Source of the DNA: Eubacteriales bacterium
GTDB taxonomy: Bacteria; Bacillota; Clostridia; Oscillospirales; Oscillospiraceae
Length of the DNA: 49,732 nt
Assembly: GCA_030533415.1 (NCBI GenBank)
Contig: JAUNJE010000017.1
Location: 1-49,732, forward strand
Reading direction: 5' to 3'
Below are positions 7,039-22,800 of this stretch, piece after piece. A model generated the notes under the pieces. It saw only the letters and a program-made list of their open reading frames with translations. It was not told the origin of the DNA and searched no databases. Within the stretch, counting starts at the first letter, position 1; each line of letters starts with the position of its first letter. The translations under genes were made by a program, and so were the position numbers.

Positions 7039-8616
7039 ATGTGTTCTATCATCGGTTATTGCGGCAAACCTGCCGATATCCAGAAATTCATTGCCGGCTT
7101 TGACAAAACCCTCTCCCGGGGCCCTGACGATTCCCGGATCGTGGATGTGGGGCAGGGGCTTTTCGGCTTTCACCGGCTTTCCATTATGGGCCTGCATCCG
7201 CAGGGCATGCAGCCCTTCGCCCTGAATGGGAACTTCGTGGTCTGCAACGGTGAGATCTACGGCTTTGAAAAATTGCGGGAGGAATTGTCCGGGGAATACA
7301 CCTTTGCCAGCGAATCGGACTGCGAGGTCTTACTGCCCATGTATGAAAAATACGGCGTTGGCATGTTCGCCATGCTGGATGCGGAATTTGCCTGCATCCT
7401 CTACGACGGGAAACGCAAGCAGTTTCTCGCCGCCCGGGATCCCATCGGTATCCGCCCCCTGTATTACGGCTACGACCAAAACGGCACCATCGTCTTTGCC
7501 AGCGAGCCGAAGAATCTGACGGAATTGGTGGATCAGGTCCTCCCCTTCCCTCCCGGCCACTACTATCAGGACGGGGCTTTCGTCTGCTACTGCGACATTG
7601 CGGCCGTGGATGCCTATCATCCCCACGATCTGGAAATGGTCTGCCGCAACATTAACGAAAAGCTCGTTGCCGGCGTCCGCAAGCGCCTGGTGGCCGACGC
7701 CAAGGTTGGCTTCCTTCTCAGCGGCGGCCTGGATTCCTCCCTGGTCTGCGCCATCGCCGCCCGGGAAAGCGGGCAGCCCATCAAAACTTTCGCCATTGGC
7801 ATGAGCGGCGACGCCATTGACCTGAAATACGCGAAGCAAGTGGCCGATTATATCGGCAGTGACCATACGGAGGTCATCATTTCCAAGGAAGATGTACTGG
7901 CCGCCTTAGAGCCTGTCATAGAGCTGCTGGGAACCTTCGATATCACCACCATCCGTGCCAGCATCGGCATGTATCTGGTGTGCAAATACATCCACGAGAA
8001 CACCGATATCCGGGTGCTGCTTACAGGAGAGATCTCCGACGAGCTGTTCGGCTATAAATATACCGATTTTGCCCCCTCCGCGGAAGAATTCCAGAAGGAG
8101 GCCCAGAAGCGGCTCCGGGAGCTGCATATGTACGACGTGCTCCGGGCCGACCGCTGCATCAGCGTCAATTCTCTGGAGGCCAGGGTTCCCTTTGGTGACC
8201 TGGACTTTGTCAAATACGTCATGGCCATTGACCCGGAGCAGAAGCTGAACAAGTACGGCAAGGGCAAATATTTGCTGCGCCATGCCTTTGATGGGGATTA
8301 CCTCCCGCATGACATCCTTTGGCGGGAAAAGGCCGCCTTCTCCGATGCCGTGGGCCATTCCATGGTGAACTATCTGAAGGAATTCGCGGAAGGCCGCTAT
8401 ACCGAATCTGAATTCCAGCAAAAGCGGGCCAAATATTCCCACGCCCGTCCCTTCACCAAGGAATCTCTGCTCTACCGCGAAATTTTTGAGAAATACTATC
8501 CCGGCCAGGGGCAGATGATCGTGGATTTCTGGATGCCGAACAAGCACTGGGAGGGCTGCAACGTCAACGATCCCTCTGCCCGGGTCCTGGCAAACTATGG
8601 TGACAGCGGCAAATAA
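7039..8616 (+). CDS. asnB: Asparagine synthase, glutamine-hydrolysing
   Basis: Converts aspartate to asparagine with ATP and the amide nitrogen of glutamine. From the ATG at 7039 (TAGGAGGA upstream) the protein has 525 residues. Cys2 (MCSIIGYCG) is the class II glutaminase nucleophile after Met removal. CNGEIYG (69-75) belongs to the glutamine pocket, and the C-terminal synthetase domain carries the PP-loop SGGLDSS (228-234) and LTGEISDELFGY. Upstream in-frame codons fall in the repeat region and are not coding. It lies between glnN and the purine/pyrimidine amidotransferase operon on the same strand, so it consumes the product of its neighbours. No clear terminator follows. Confidence 0.95.
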   Translation: MCSIIGYCGKPADIQKFIAGFDKTLSRGPDDSRIVDVGQGLFGFHRLSIMGLHPQGMQPFALNGNFVVCNGEIYGFEKLREELSGEYTFASESDCEVLLPMYEKYGVGMFAMLDAEFACILYDGKRKQFLAARDPIGIRPLYYGYDQNGTIVFASEPKNLTELVDQVLPFPPGHYYQDGAFVCYCDIAAVDAYHPHDLEMVCRNINEKLVAGVRKRLVADAKVGFLLSGGLDSSLVCAIAARESGQPIKTFAIGMSGDAIDLKYAKQVADYIGSDHTEVIISKEDVLAALEPVIELLGTFDITTIRASIGMYLVCKYIHENTDIRVLLTGEISDELFGYKYTDFAPSAEEFQKEAQKRLRELHMYDVLRADRCISVNSLEARVPFGDLDFVKYVMAIDPEQKLNKYGKGKYLLRHAFDGDYLPHDILWREKAAFSDAVGHSMVNYLKEFAEGRYTESEFQQKRAKYSHARPFTKESLLYREIFEKYYPGQGQMIVDFWMPNKHWEGCNVNDPSARVLANYGDSGK

Positions 8617-8751
8617 GTGCATATGGCTTCGGATCGTCATGGCCGCCGGCAGGGCTATGGCGGTCCAAAGCGGATATTCATGAAAATGCACAGACTTCCG
8701 CACCAGAGAAGGTGGTTTCCGCTCATAAATGGAGAATAAAACGTATTTATC

Positions 8752-8780
8752 TTGCATTTTCTCATGGACTACTCTATAAT
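8752..8780 (+). promoter_or_regulatory. Promoter of the purC-carB operon
   Basis: TTGCAT (8752-8757) and a perfect TATAAT (8775-8780) are separated by 17 bp. The predicted start near 8787 gives a leader of about 73 bases before purC. No purine riboswitch, PRPP-sensing motif or terminator is recognisable in that leader. The rest of the 243-bp asnB-purC gap holds only weak hairpins. Confidence 0.85.
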
Positions 8781-8859
8781 TGATGTGTAAATTTCCGGCA
8801 GGCCCTGCCTGTCCAGAGAATATTGGACCAGCACATCAAATACATTGGGAGGAAACAAC

Positions 8860-9573
8860 ATGGAAAAGCTAGAACAGCTCTACGAAGGCAAGGCAAAGAA
8901 GGTCTTCGCCACCGAAGATCCCGCGCTTCTGATCGTAGACTACAAAGATGATGCCACCGCATTTAACGGCCTGAAAAAGGGCACCATCGTGGGCAAGGGC
9001 GTTATCAACAACCAGATGAGCAACCGCCTGATGGCGAAGCTGGAGCGCTGCGGTATCCCTACCCACTTCGTCAAGGAACTGTCCCCCCGGGAAACCTTGG
9101 TGAAAAAGGTCAGCATCGTTCCTTTGGAAGTCATCATCCGCAACATCTCCGCCGGTTCCTTCTCCAAGCGCTACGGTGTGGAAGAGGGCATTGTCTTCGA
9201 CCAGCCCACCATTGAGTTCTCTTATAAAAATGACGACCTGGGGGATCCCCTGCTGAACACCCGCCATGCCCTGGCCCTGAAGCTGGCCACCCCCGAGGAA
9301 ATCAGCACCATCGAAAAATACGCCTTCCGGGTCAATGAGATCCTGAAGGAATTTTGGAAAAGCTGCGGCGTGACGTTGGTGGACTTCAAGCTGGAATTCG
9401 GCCGCCTCAGCGACGGCTCCATCGTTCTGGCCGATGAGATCAGCCCCGACACCTGCCGGCTGTGGGACGCCAAGACCGGCGAAAAGCTGGACAAGGACCG
9501 TTTCCGCCGCGATATGGGCGGTGTGGAAGAGGCCTACGCTGAAATCATGAGCCGGCTGGAAGCCCATCTGTAA
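8860..9573 (+). CDS. purC: SAICAR synthetase (phosphoribosylaminoimidazolesuccinocarboxamide synthase)
   Basis: Joins aspartate to CAIR with ATP in purine synthesis. The start at 8860 is set by GGGAGGA seven bases upstream and gives 237 residues, the family's usual length; a TTG at 8845 lies inside the ribosome site. Signature segments are [10 protein letters not shown] at the N terminus, [28 protein letters not shown] (about residues 88-104) and [14 protein letters not shown]. It is the first gene of the long operon and sits 14 bp before purA. Separating purC from purE/purL/purD and pairing it with purA and purB groups the two aspartate-adding steps with the lyase that serves both. Confidence 0.97.
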   Translation: MEKLEQLYEGKAKKVFATEDPALLIVDYKDDATAFNGLKKGTIVGKGVINNQMSNRLMAKLERCGIPTHFVKELSPRETLVKKVSIVPLEVIIRNISAGSFSKRYGVEEGIVFDQPTIEFSYKNDDLGDPLLNTRHALALKLATPEEISTIEKYAFRVNEILKEFWKSCGVTLVDFKLEFGRLSDGSIVLADEISPDTCRLWDAKTGEKLDKDRFRRDMGGVEEAYAEIMSRLEAHL

Positions 9574-9587
9574 CGGGAGGAAGCGAA

Positions 9588-10862
9588 ATGGCAAACGCGG
9601 CAATCGTAGGCATCAACTGGGGCGATGAAGGCAAGGGCCGAATGGTTGATCTGCTGACCCAGGATTATGATGTTGTCATCCGCTATCAGGGCGGCGGAAA
9701 CGCAGGCCATACCGTCATCAATGAATATGGCAAATTCGCGCTGCATCTGCTGCCCTCCGGCATTTTCCGCAAGAGGGTTGTGAACATCCTGGGAAACGGC
9801 GTTGCCCTGGACCCGGAAAACCTTTGGTTGGAAATCGAAGAGGTGGTACGCAAGGGCGTGCCCATCACCCCGGAAAACCTGAAGATCAGTGACCGGGCGT
9901 CTTTGCTGCTGCCCTGGCACCGGGCGCTGGACGGTCTGGAAGAGGCCCGGTTGGCGGACAAGAAATTCGGCTCCACCAAGCAGGGCATTGCGCCTTTCTA
10001 TTCCGACAAATACCAGAAAAAAACCATCCTGGCCGGCGAGCTGCTGTACCCAGAGCACCTGAAAGAGCATCTGCAGGACCTGATGGAGTGGAAAAATCTG
10101 ACGCTGACCAAGGTTTACGGCGCACAGCCCGTGACTATGGCGGAGCTGGAGGGCTGGATCGACCATTACTGTGCCAAGATCAAGCCCTTTATCTGCGATA
10201 CCGGCGTTTTCCTGCGCGATGCCCAGAAGGCTGGGAAAAACATCCTGTTTGAGGCTCAGTTAGGTGCACTGCGGGATCTGGACTATGGCATCCATCCCTA
10301 TACCACCTCTTCCAATGCCATTGCCGCCTATGCCCCTGTGGGTTCCGGCCTGCCGTCTGCAAAGGTCGGCGAGGTCATCGGCGTGGTGAAGGCCTACTCC
10401 ACCTGCGTGGGCGAAGGCCCCTTTGTATGCGAGCTGTTTGGACCGGAAGCGGACGCCCTGCGGGAAGCCGGCTTTGAGTACGGCGCAAAAACCGGACGTC
10501 CCCGCCGGGTTGGCCCCATCGACATTGTGGCCACCCGCTACGGCGTCCAGGTTCAGGCGGCCACCAACATCGCCCTGACCAAGCTGGACGTACTCAGCTA
10601 CTTGGATAAAATCCCCGTCTGTGCCCATTATAAAATGGGAGAAACCATAACCGACGAATTCCCCTTCCCCGCCGTTTTGGGCAGCGCCCAGCCGGTGATC
10701 GAATACATGGACGGCTGGAAATGCGATATTTCCGGCATCCGCAGCTGGGATGACCTGCCGGAAGCGGCGCGCAAATATGTGGAATACATCGAAGCCCAAA
10801 TTGGCTGCCATATCGGCTATGTATCCGTCGGTCCCGAGCGGGACAGCATCATCATTCGATAA
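9588..10862 (+). CDS. purA: Adenylosuccinate synthase
   Basis: Adds aspartate to IMP using GTP, the committed step to AMP. The protein has 424 residues with GDEGKG at 12-17 (catalytic Asp13) and GNAGHT with His41, matching the E. coli catalytic pair. KTGRPRRVGP and LTKLDVL lie in the C-terminal half. The segment FEAQLGALRDLDYGIHPYT differs somewhat from the usual GAQG-type version, so this is a divergent PurA subtype, but all key residues are kept. GGGAGG precedes the ATG. It is 11 bp before purB, as expected for consecutive enzymes. Confidence 0.96.
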   Translation: MANAAIVGINWGDEGKGRMVDLLTQDYDVVIRYQGGGNAGHTVINEYGKFALHLLPSGIFRKRVVNILGNGVALDPENLWLEIEEVVRKGVPITPENLKISDRASLLLPWHRALDGLEEARLADKKFGSTKQGIAPFYSDKYQKKTILAGELLYPEHLKEHLQDLMEWKNLTLTKVYGAQPVTMAELEGWIDHYCAKIKPFICDTGVFLRDAQKAGKNILFEAQLGALRDLDYGIHPYTTSSNAIAAYAPVGSGLPSAKVGEVIGVVKAYSTCVGEGPFVCELFGPEADALREAGFEYGAKTGRPRRVGPIDIVATRYGVQVQAATNIALTKLDVLSYLDKIPVCAHYKMGETITDEFPFPAVLGSAQPVIEYMDGWKCDISGIRSWDDLPEAARKYVEYIEAQIGCHIGYVSVGPERDSIIIR

Positions 10863-10873
10863 GGAGAACGCCC

Positions 10874-12289
10874 ATGACAGACAGATATGAATCTCCCTTA
10901 AGCTCCCGGTACGCCTCGGACTACATGCTGAGGCTGTTTTCCATGGACACCCGGATTCAGACCTGGCGGAAGCTGTGGGTCGCTCTGGCCCGGGCGGAAC
11001 AGCAGCTGGGCCTGCCCGTCTCGGAAGCGCAGGTGAAAGAGCTGGAAGCCCATATTACGGATATTGACTATGCCTGCGCCGCCGCCCGGGAAAAAGAAGT
11101 ACGCCATGATGTAATGGCCCACGTCTACGCCTACGGCAAGGCCGCCCCCTCTGCGGCGGGCATCATCCACTTAGGCGCCACCAGCTGCTATGTCACGGAC
11201 AATGCCGATATCGTCCTCTACCGGGACGGCCTGAAATACCTCCGCGGGGAACTGCTGAAGGTCGTTGCAAACCTGGCGTCCTTCGCGGAAAGCTACAAGG
11301 CCATGCCCACTCTGGGCTACACCCACTACCAGCCCGCCCAGCTGGTGACCGTCGGCAAGCGGGCATCTTTGTGGATGCAGGATTTTCTGTCCGACCTGGA
11401 AGAGCTGGATTTTGTGATCGGCAGCATGAAGTTCCTGGGCTGCCGCGGCACCACCGGAACGGAAGCCAGCTTCCTGGAGCTGTTCGGCGGCGATACCGCC
11501 AAGATCGACGAGATGAACCGCCGGATCAGTGCCGAATTTGGCTTTGACAGGTGCTTCCCCGTCTGCGGCCAGACCTATCCCCGGAAGCTGGACAGCCGCA
11601 TCCTGAATTGCCTGTCCTCCATCGCCCAGAGCTGCTACCGGATGGCAAATGACATCCGCCTGCTGCAGCATGACCGTCAGGTGGAAGAGCCTTTCGAAAA
11701 GAACCAGATTGGTTCCTCCGCCATGGCCTACAAACGAAATCCCATGCGCTCCGAACGGATCTGCAGCCTTTCCCGCTACCTGATGGCGGACGCTTTGAAC
11801 GCTCCCATGACCGCCTCCACCCAATGGCTGGAGCGCACGCTGGATGACTCCGCGAACCGCCGCATCTCCATGCCCGAGGGCTTCCTCTGTGCCGACGCCA
11901 TTTTGCGGCTGGCCCAGAATGTGACCAACGGACTGCATGTCAACGAAAAGATCGTGGAAAAAACCGTCCGGGAATACCTGCCCTTCATCGCTACGGAAAA
12001 CCTGATGATGGAAGGCGTCAAGCGGGGCGGCGACCGCCAGCAGCTGCACGAGATCATCCGCACCTGCTCCATGGACGCTACGGCACGGATGAAAGCCGGC
12101 GAAAGCTGGGACCTGCTGGCCGACCTGGCAGTTCACCCGGAATTTGGCATGAGCAAAGCGGAAATGGAAGCGGTTCTGGATCCGGCGCTGTACACCGGCC
12201 GCTGTGCGGACCAGGTGACGGCGTTCCTGGAAACCGTTCGGCCGCTGATTGCCGGTATTGCCCAAGCGGAAGCACAGATTAACATTTAA
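10874..12289 (+). CDS. purB: Adenylosuccinate lyase
   Basis: Releases fumarate from SAICAR and from adenylosuccinate, so it acts on the products of both purC and purA next to it. It has 471 residues. The fumarase/aspartase superfamily loop SSAMAYKRNP is at 281-290 and includes the catalytic Ser. HLGATSCYVTDN and TLGYTHYQPAQLVTVGKR form the other active-site regions. AAGGAG lies just before the ATG. Downstream, an 88-bp gap to guaA holds a GGGGCGGA/TTCCGCCCC hairpin without a T-run, perhaps an mRNA-processing or partial-stop site within the operon. Confidence 0.97.
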   Translation: MTDRYESPLSSRYASDYMLRLFSMDTRIQTWRKLWVALARAEQQLGLPVSEAQVKELEAHITDIDYACAAAREKEVRHDVMAHVYAYGKAAPSAAGIIHLGATSCYVTDNADIVLYRDGLKYLRGELLKVVANLASFAESYKAMPTLGYTHYQPAQLVTVGKRASLWMQDFLSDLEELDFVIGSMKFLGCRGTTGTEASFLELFGGDTAKIDEMNRRISAEFGFDRCFPVCGQTYPRKLDSRILNCLSSIAQSCYRMANDIRLLQHDRQVEEPFEKNQIGSSAMAYKRNPMRSERICSLSRYLMADALNAPMTASTQWLERTLDDSANRRISMPEGFLCADAILRLAQNVTNGLHVNEKIVEKTVREYLPFIATENLMMEGVKRGGDRQQLHEIIRTCSMDATARMKAGESWDLLADLAVHPEFGMSKAEMEAVLDPALYTGRCADQVTAFLETVRPLIAGIAQAEAQINI

Positions 12290-12377
12290 CAAGCTCCCAA
12301 AAAGGGGCGGAGCCATCGTTCCGCCCCGGGAACGGCAAAAAAGATATCCATCAATCCTACAGAATGGAGAGCATGTC

Positions 12378-13928
12378 ATGGAAGAAAAAATTCTGGTTCT
12401 GGACTTCGGCGGCCAGTACAACCAGCTGATTGCCCGCCGGGTGCGGGAGCAGCGGGTCTATGCCGAAATCAGGGCCTATAACCGAATCACTCCCCAAGAA
12501 ATCCAGGCCGCCGGTTACAAGGGCATTATTTTCACCGGCGGCCCCAATAGTGTATATCTGGACGATTCCCCCCATGTGGATCCGGCTGTTTTTAAACTGG
12601 GGATTCCGGTGCTGGGCATTTGCTACGGCTGCCAACTGATGGCCCACACGCTGGGCGGCCTGGTCACCGCCGCTCAGGACGATTCCGCCCGGGAATACGG
12701 CAAAACGGAAACCTGCTACGATACCTCCTGCGCTCTGTTCAAGGGCCTGCCCCAGCAGGGAATCAGCTGGATGAGCCATGGCGATTACATGGCAAAGGTA
12801 CCCGAGGGCTTTGCCCTGGTGGGCCATACCAAGGCCTGCCCCAATGTGGCCATTGCCGATGAAAAACGGGGCTTCTACGGTGTGCAGTTCCACCCCGAGG
12901 TGAACCACACCCAGTACGGCGCCGATATGATCCGCAATTTCCTGTACGAAGTATGCCATGTCAAGGGCGAATGGACCATGGACGATTTCTGCCAGCGCAC
13001 TGTGACCCAGCTGCGCCAGAAGATCGGCCAGGGCCGTGTCCTGCTGGCCCTTTCCGGCGGCGTGGACTCTTCTGTCCTGGCGGCATTGCTGGCCGAGGCC
13101 GTGGGGGATCAGCTGACGGCGGTCTTTGTGGACCACGGCTGCATGCGCAAAAACGAGGGCGACGAGGTGGAGTCCGCCTTTGCCAAGTGGAACATCCATT
13201 TTGTCCGGGTCAATGCCCAGGAACGTTTCCTGAACAAGCTGAAGGGCGTGACGGATCCCCAGGCCAAGCGCCGTATCATTGGCGCGGAATTTGGCTATGT
13301 ATTCCTGGACGAGGCCCTGAAATTCGGCATCACCAAGGAGGATTTTTTCGCCCAGGGTACCATCTACCCCGATGTCATCGAATCCGGTGCCGGCGATGCT
13401 GACGTCATCAAGAGCCACCACAACAAGCTGCTTCCCAAAGAGGTCGTCGAGCAGTTTCAGGAGGTTCTGGAGCCGCTGGACCACCTTTTCAAGGACGAGA
13501 TCCGCCAGCTGGGCCGGGAATTGGGCCTGCCGGAGTATCTCGTCAGCCGCCAGCCCTTCCCCGGTCCCGGCCTGGCCATCCGTATTCTGGGAGACGTGAC
13601 CAGGGAAAAACTGGATATCCTGCGGGAAGCCGACGCCATTTTCCGGGAGGAGATCGCGAATTCCGGCTGCACGGACATTTGCAGCCAGTATTTCGCCGTG
13701 CTGACCAACGCCAAGAGCGTAGGCGTCATGGGCGATGGCCGGACCTATGAGAATACTCTGGTGCTGCGCAGTGTCACGACTGACGACTTCATGACTGCCG
13801 AGTGGACCCGGATCCCCTATGACGTACTGGACCGGGTGAGTGTGCGTATCGTCAATGAGGTGCCCCATATCAACCGTATTGTCTACGATATTACCTCCAA
13901 ACCCCCGGCAACGGTGGAATGGGAGTAA
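12378..13928 (+). CDS. guaA: GMP synthase, glutamine-hydrolysing
   Basis: Converts XMP to GMP using glutamine. From the ATG at 12378 (GGAGAG seven bases upstream) the protein has 516 residues; the upstream in-frame extension crosses the intergenic hairpin and is discarded. The class I glutaminase domain (1 to about 190) has Cys82 in GICYGCQ and the His-Glu pair in FHPEVNH. The ATP-PPase domain has the PP-loop SGGVDSS near residue 226. The C-terminal dimerisation domain ends RIVYDITSKPPATVEWE, the conserved family terminus. It is the first of five amidotransferase genes in a row (guaA, glmS, pyrG, purF, carA). Confidence 0.97.
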   Translation: MEEKILVLDFGGQYNQLIARRVREQRVYAEIRAYNRITPQEIQAAGYKGIIFTGGPNSVYLDDSPHVDPAVFKLGIPVLGICYGCQLMAHTLGGLVTAAQDDSAREYGKTETCYDTSCALFKGLPQQGISWMSHGDYMAKVPEGFALVGHTKACPNVAIADEKRGFYGVQFHPEVNHTQYGADMIRNFLYEVCHVKGEWTMDDFCQRTVTQLRQKIGQGRVLLALSGGVDSSVLAALLAEAVGDQLTAVFVDHGCMRKNEGDEVESAFAKWNIHFVRVNAQERFLNKLKGVTDPQAKRRIIGAEFGYVFLDEALKFGITKEDFFAQGTIYPDVIESGAGDADVIKSHHNKLLPKEVVEQFQEVLEPLDHLFKDEIRQLGRELGLPEYLVSRQPFPGPGLAIRILGDVTREKLDILREADAIFREEIANSGCTDICSQYFAVLTNAKSVGVMGDGRTYENTLVLRSVTTDDFMTAEWTRIPYDVLDRVSVRIVNEVPHINRIVYDITSKPPATVEWE

Positions 13929-13957
13929 TCCGCTGAAATCACCTTGGGAGGTTTCTT

Positions 13958-18811
<4,854 letters not shown>

Positions 18812-18815
<4 letters not shown>

Positions 18816-19897
18816 CGCGCCATTACGATAAGAAGATCATTTTGGAGGACGGTACCGAATTCTACGGCTACGGCTTTGGCGCCGACCGGGAACGGATGGT
18901 GGAGGTGGTATTCAACACCTCCATGGCAGGCTATCAGGAGATCCTGTCCGATCCTTCCTACACCGGCCAGGCGGTGGTCATGACCTATCCTCTGATCGGC
19001 AATTACGGCATGTGCCCGGACGATTACGAAACCGGTGTCCCCACCATCAGCGGCATGATCGTCCGGGAATACAATGATGAGCCTTCCAATTTCCGGGCAA
19101 CGGATACCCTGGAGCAGGTCATGCTGAAATACGGCATTGTGGGCTTGGCCGGCGTGGACACCCGGCAGTTGGCCCGTCATATCCGGGAGAAAGGCACCTG
19201 CAAGGGACTGATCACCGGTGCGGGAACGCCGAATCTTGTGGGCCTGGCGCAGCTGAAAACCACGGCCCTGCCCACCGATATGGTGGCCCGGGTCAGCACC
19301 CGGGAAATCCGGGAATTCCCCGCACAGGCCCCCAAATTTCATGTGGTGGCAGTGGACTGCGGCATAAAGCACAATATTCTCCGCTCCCTGAACGCCCGGG
19401 GCTGCAATGTGACTGTAGTTCCCTGGGACGTAACGGCGGAAGCGGTGGAAGCGCTGCACCCGGACGGCGTATTCTTTTCCAACGGTCCCGGCAACCCGGA
19501 GGATGTATCCCCCGCCATCGAACTGGTGCGCAGCCTGCGGGGCAAATACCCCATCTTCGGCATCTGTCTGGGGCATCAGATCATTGCCCTGAGCTACGGT
19601 GCCAAAACCTACAAGCTGAAATTCGGCCACCGCGGCGGCAACCATCCGGTAAAAAACCTGCTGACAGGAAAGGTGGAGATCACCTCCCAGAACCATTCCT
19701 ACGCGGTGGATGGGGAAAGCCTCGGGGATACCGGCCTGACGGTTACCCACATCAACCTGCTGGACAACACCGTGGAGGGTCTGAAATGTGAAAAAGACCG
19801 GATTTTCAGCGTCCAGTACCATCCCGAAAGCGCCCCCGGCCCCCAGGACAGCGCCTACCTGTTTGATGAATTCATTGCCATGATGGAGGGAACGTAA
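18812..19897 (+). CDS. carA: Carbamoyl phosphate synthase small (glutaminase) subunit
   Basis: Hydrolyses glutamine and passes ammonia to CarB to make carbamoyl phosphate for pyrimidines and arginine. It has 361 residues. The N-terminal domain contains FNTSMAGYQEILSDPSYTGQ. The class I glutaminase domain has Cys252 in GICLGHQ and the His-Glu pair in YHPESAPGP. It overlaps purF by four bases and ends one base before carB, consistent with equimolar translation of the two subunits. Confidence 0.97.
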
Positions 19898-19898
19898 G

Positions 19899-22800
19899 AT
19901 GCCAAAGAGAACGGATTTGAAGAAAATACTGGTCATCGGTTCCGGTCCCATCGTCATTGGACAGGCGGCAGAGTTCGACTACGCAGGCACCCAGGCGTGC
20001 CTGGCCCTGAAGGAAGAGGGCTATGAGGTCATTCTCTGCAACTCCAATCCCGCGACCATCATGACAGACCCCTCCATTGCCGACAAGGTCTATATGGAGC
20101 CTTTGACATTGGAATACATTGCCCGGATTGTCCGTTATGAGCGGCCGGATGCCATTATCCCCGGCATCGGCGGCCAAACGGGCTTAAATCTTGCCATGCA
20201 GCTGGAAAAAAAGGGTATCCTGAAAGAATGCCGGGTGGAGCTTTTGGGCACGCCCAGCAGCTCCATCGAGCAAGCCGAGGACCGGGAACTATTTAAGGAG
20301 CTGTGCCAGCGGCTTGGAGAGCCGGTGCTTCCCTCCATGATCGCGGAATCCATGGAGCAGGGCCTTGCGGCGGCGGAGCAGATCGGCTATCCGGTGGTCC
20401 TGCGGCCCGCCTTTACCCTGGGCGGCACCGGCGGCGGCTTTGCCGACAACGAAGCGGAATTCCGGGAGCTTATGAAAAATGCCCTTGTTCTCTCCCCCGT
20501 CCATCAGGTGCTGGTGGAGAAGAGCATCAAGGGCTACAAGGAAATTGAATATGAGGTGATGCGGGACGCCAACGACACCGCCATCGCCATCTGCAATATG
20601 GAAAACCTGGACCCGGTGGGCATCCATACCGGCGACTCCATTGTGGTCTGTCCCTCCCAGACCCTGACCAACAAGGAATACCACATGCTGCGGGACTCCG
20701 CCCTGAAGCTGATCCGGGCACTGAAAATCCAGGGCGGCTGCAATGTACAGTTTGCCTTGGACCCCAAATCCTTCCAGTATTACCTGATCGAGGTAAATCC
20801 CCGGGTCTCCCGTTCCTCCGCCCTGGCTTCCAAAGCCAGCGGCTATCCCATCGCCCGGGTCTCCGCGAAAATCTGCGTGGGCATGACCCTGGACGAGATC
20901 CGCCTTGCCAACACCTGTGCCGCCTTTGAGCCTGCCCTGGACTATGTGGTGACCAAGATGCCCCGGTTCCCCTTCGACAAATTCTCGGACGCCAACAACC
21001 GCCTGGGTACCCAGATGAAGGCCACTGGCGAAACCATGAGCGTGGGCCGCACCTTTGAAGAAAGCCTGCTGAAGGGCATCCGTTCCCTGGAAATCGGCGT
21101 CTACCACCTGCACATGGACAAATTTGACCACTGGCAAAGGGAGGAGCTGCTGGACTACACCGCCATCGGCACCGACGACCGGATCTATGCCATTGCCCAG
21201 CTTCTGCGGATGGGTACCGCCGTGGAGGACATTGTTCTGGCCAGCGGCATCGACGCCTTTTTCATCCGAAAGCTGCGCAACATCGTGGAAATGGAAACGC
21301 AGCTGCAGGCGGCCCCCAATGACAGCAGCGTCTATTACCAGGCGAAGAAAATGGGCTTCTCGGACAGGGCGGTGAGCCGGCTTTGGGGTGTTTCGGAGCG
21401 GGAACTGCTTGCCCTGCGAAAACGCAAAGGGATTTGCCCGGTATACCGGATGATCGATTCCTGCGCAGGCGAGTTCAGCAGCTATATCCCCTATTTCTAC
21501 TCCACCTACGAGCAGGAAAACGAGTCGGTGGTATCCTCCAAGCGGAAGGTCATCGTCCTTGGCTCCGGCCCCATCCGCATCGGCCAGGGTGTGGAATTCG
21601 ATTACTCCACCGTCCACGCCATCCAGACCATTAAAAACGCCGGGTACGAGGCCATCATCATCAACAACAACCCGGAAACGGTCTCCACGGATTACACCAC
21701 CTCCGACAAGCTGTATTTCGAACCTCTGACGGTGGAGGATGTGATGAATATCGTGGAATTGGAGCAGCCAGAGGGGGTCATTGCCTCCCTGGGGGGACAG
21801 ACCGCCATCAACCTGGCCCAGCCGCTGACGGACCTGGGGGTCAACATCATCGGCACCGACTGCGCCGCCATAGAGAAGGCGGAAAACCGGGATGCCTTCG
21901 AAAAGCTGCTGCTTTCTCTGAACATCCCCCAGCCCAAGGGCAAGGCTGTCACCCGCATAGAAGACGGTGTCGCGGCGGCCAGGGAGATCGGCTATCCCGT
22001 CCTGGTTCGTCCCTCCTTCGTTCTGGGCGGCCGGGCCATGCAGATCGTGGCCAACGAGGACCAGCTGCGGCACTATCTGCACACCGCCGTGGAAATCGAC
22101 GCGGACAAGCCCGTGCTGGTGGACAAATACATCCGCGGCAAGGAGGTGGAGATAGACGCCATCTGTGATGGCAAAGACGTATTCGTTCCCGGCATTATGG
22201 AGCTGGTGGAGCGCACCGGCGTCCATTCCGGTGACTCCATTTCCGTCTACCCTTCCTTCTCCATCTCCAACAAAGTCAAGGGCATTATCTTGCAGTATGC
22301 CAAAAAACTCGGTCCCGCCATCGGCATCAAGGGCCTGTTCAACATTCAGTTCATTGTGGATAGCAATGACGACGTGTATATCATCGAAGTCAATCCCCGC
22401 TCCTCCCGCACCGTGCCGTTTTTGAGCAAGGCCACGGGCTATCCTCTGGCGGACATCGCCACCTTAGTGGCCCTGGGGAAGAGCCTGAAGGAGCAGGGCA
22501 TCGATATCCTTTATCCCGATGAAAAGAAGCGCTGGTATGCCAAGGCGCCGGCCTTCTCTTTCTCCAAGCTGCGGGGCCTGGACGCCTACCTGTCCCCGGA
22601 AATGAAATCCACAGGCGAGGCCATCGGCTACGACAATTCCCTGACCCGGGCGCTGTACAAGGCGCTGCAGGCCTCCGGCGTAAAGCTGCAGAACTATGGC
22701 ACCGTCTTTGCCACCATTTCCGACGAGGACAAGGAAGAAGCCCTGCCCCTGATCCGCCGCTTTTACCGGCTGGGCTTCAACATTGAAGCCACCAAGGGCA

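Noticed and set aside
8781-8859. Purine riboswitch or PurR-type leader before purC
   Set aside because: The leader is about 73 bases and lacks the three-helix purine aptamer signature and a terminator.
13929-13957. glmS ribozyme before glmS
   Set aside because: Only 29 bases separate guaA and glmS, too short for the ribozyme, and no matching core is present.
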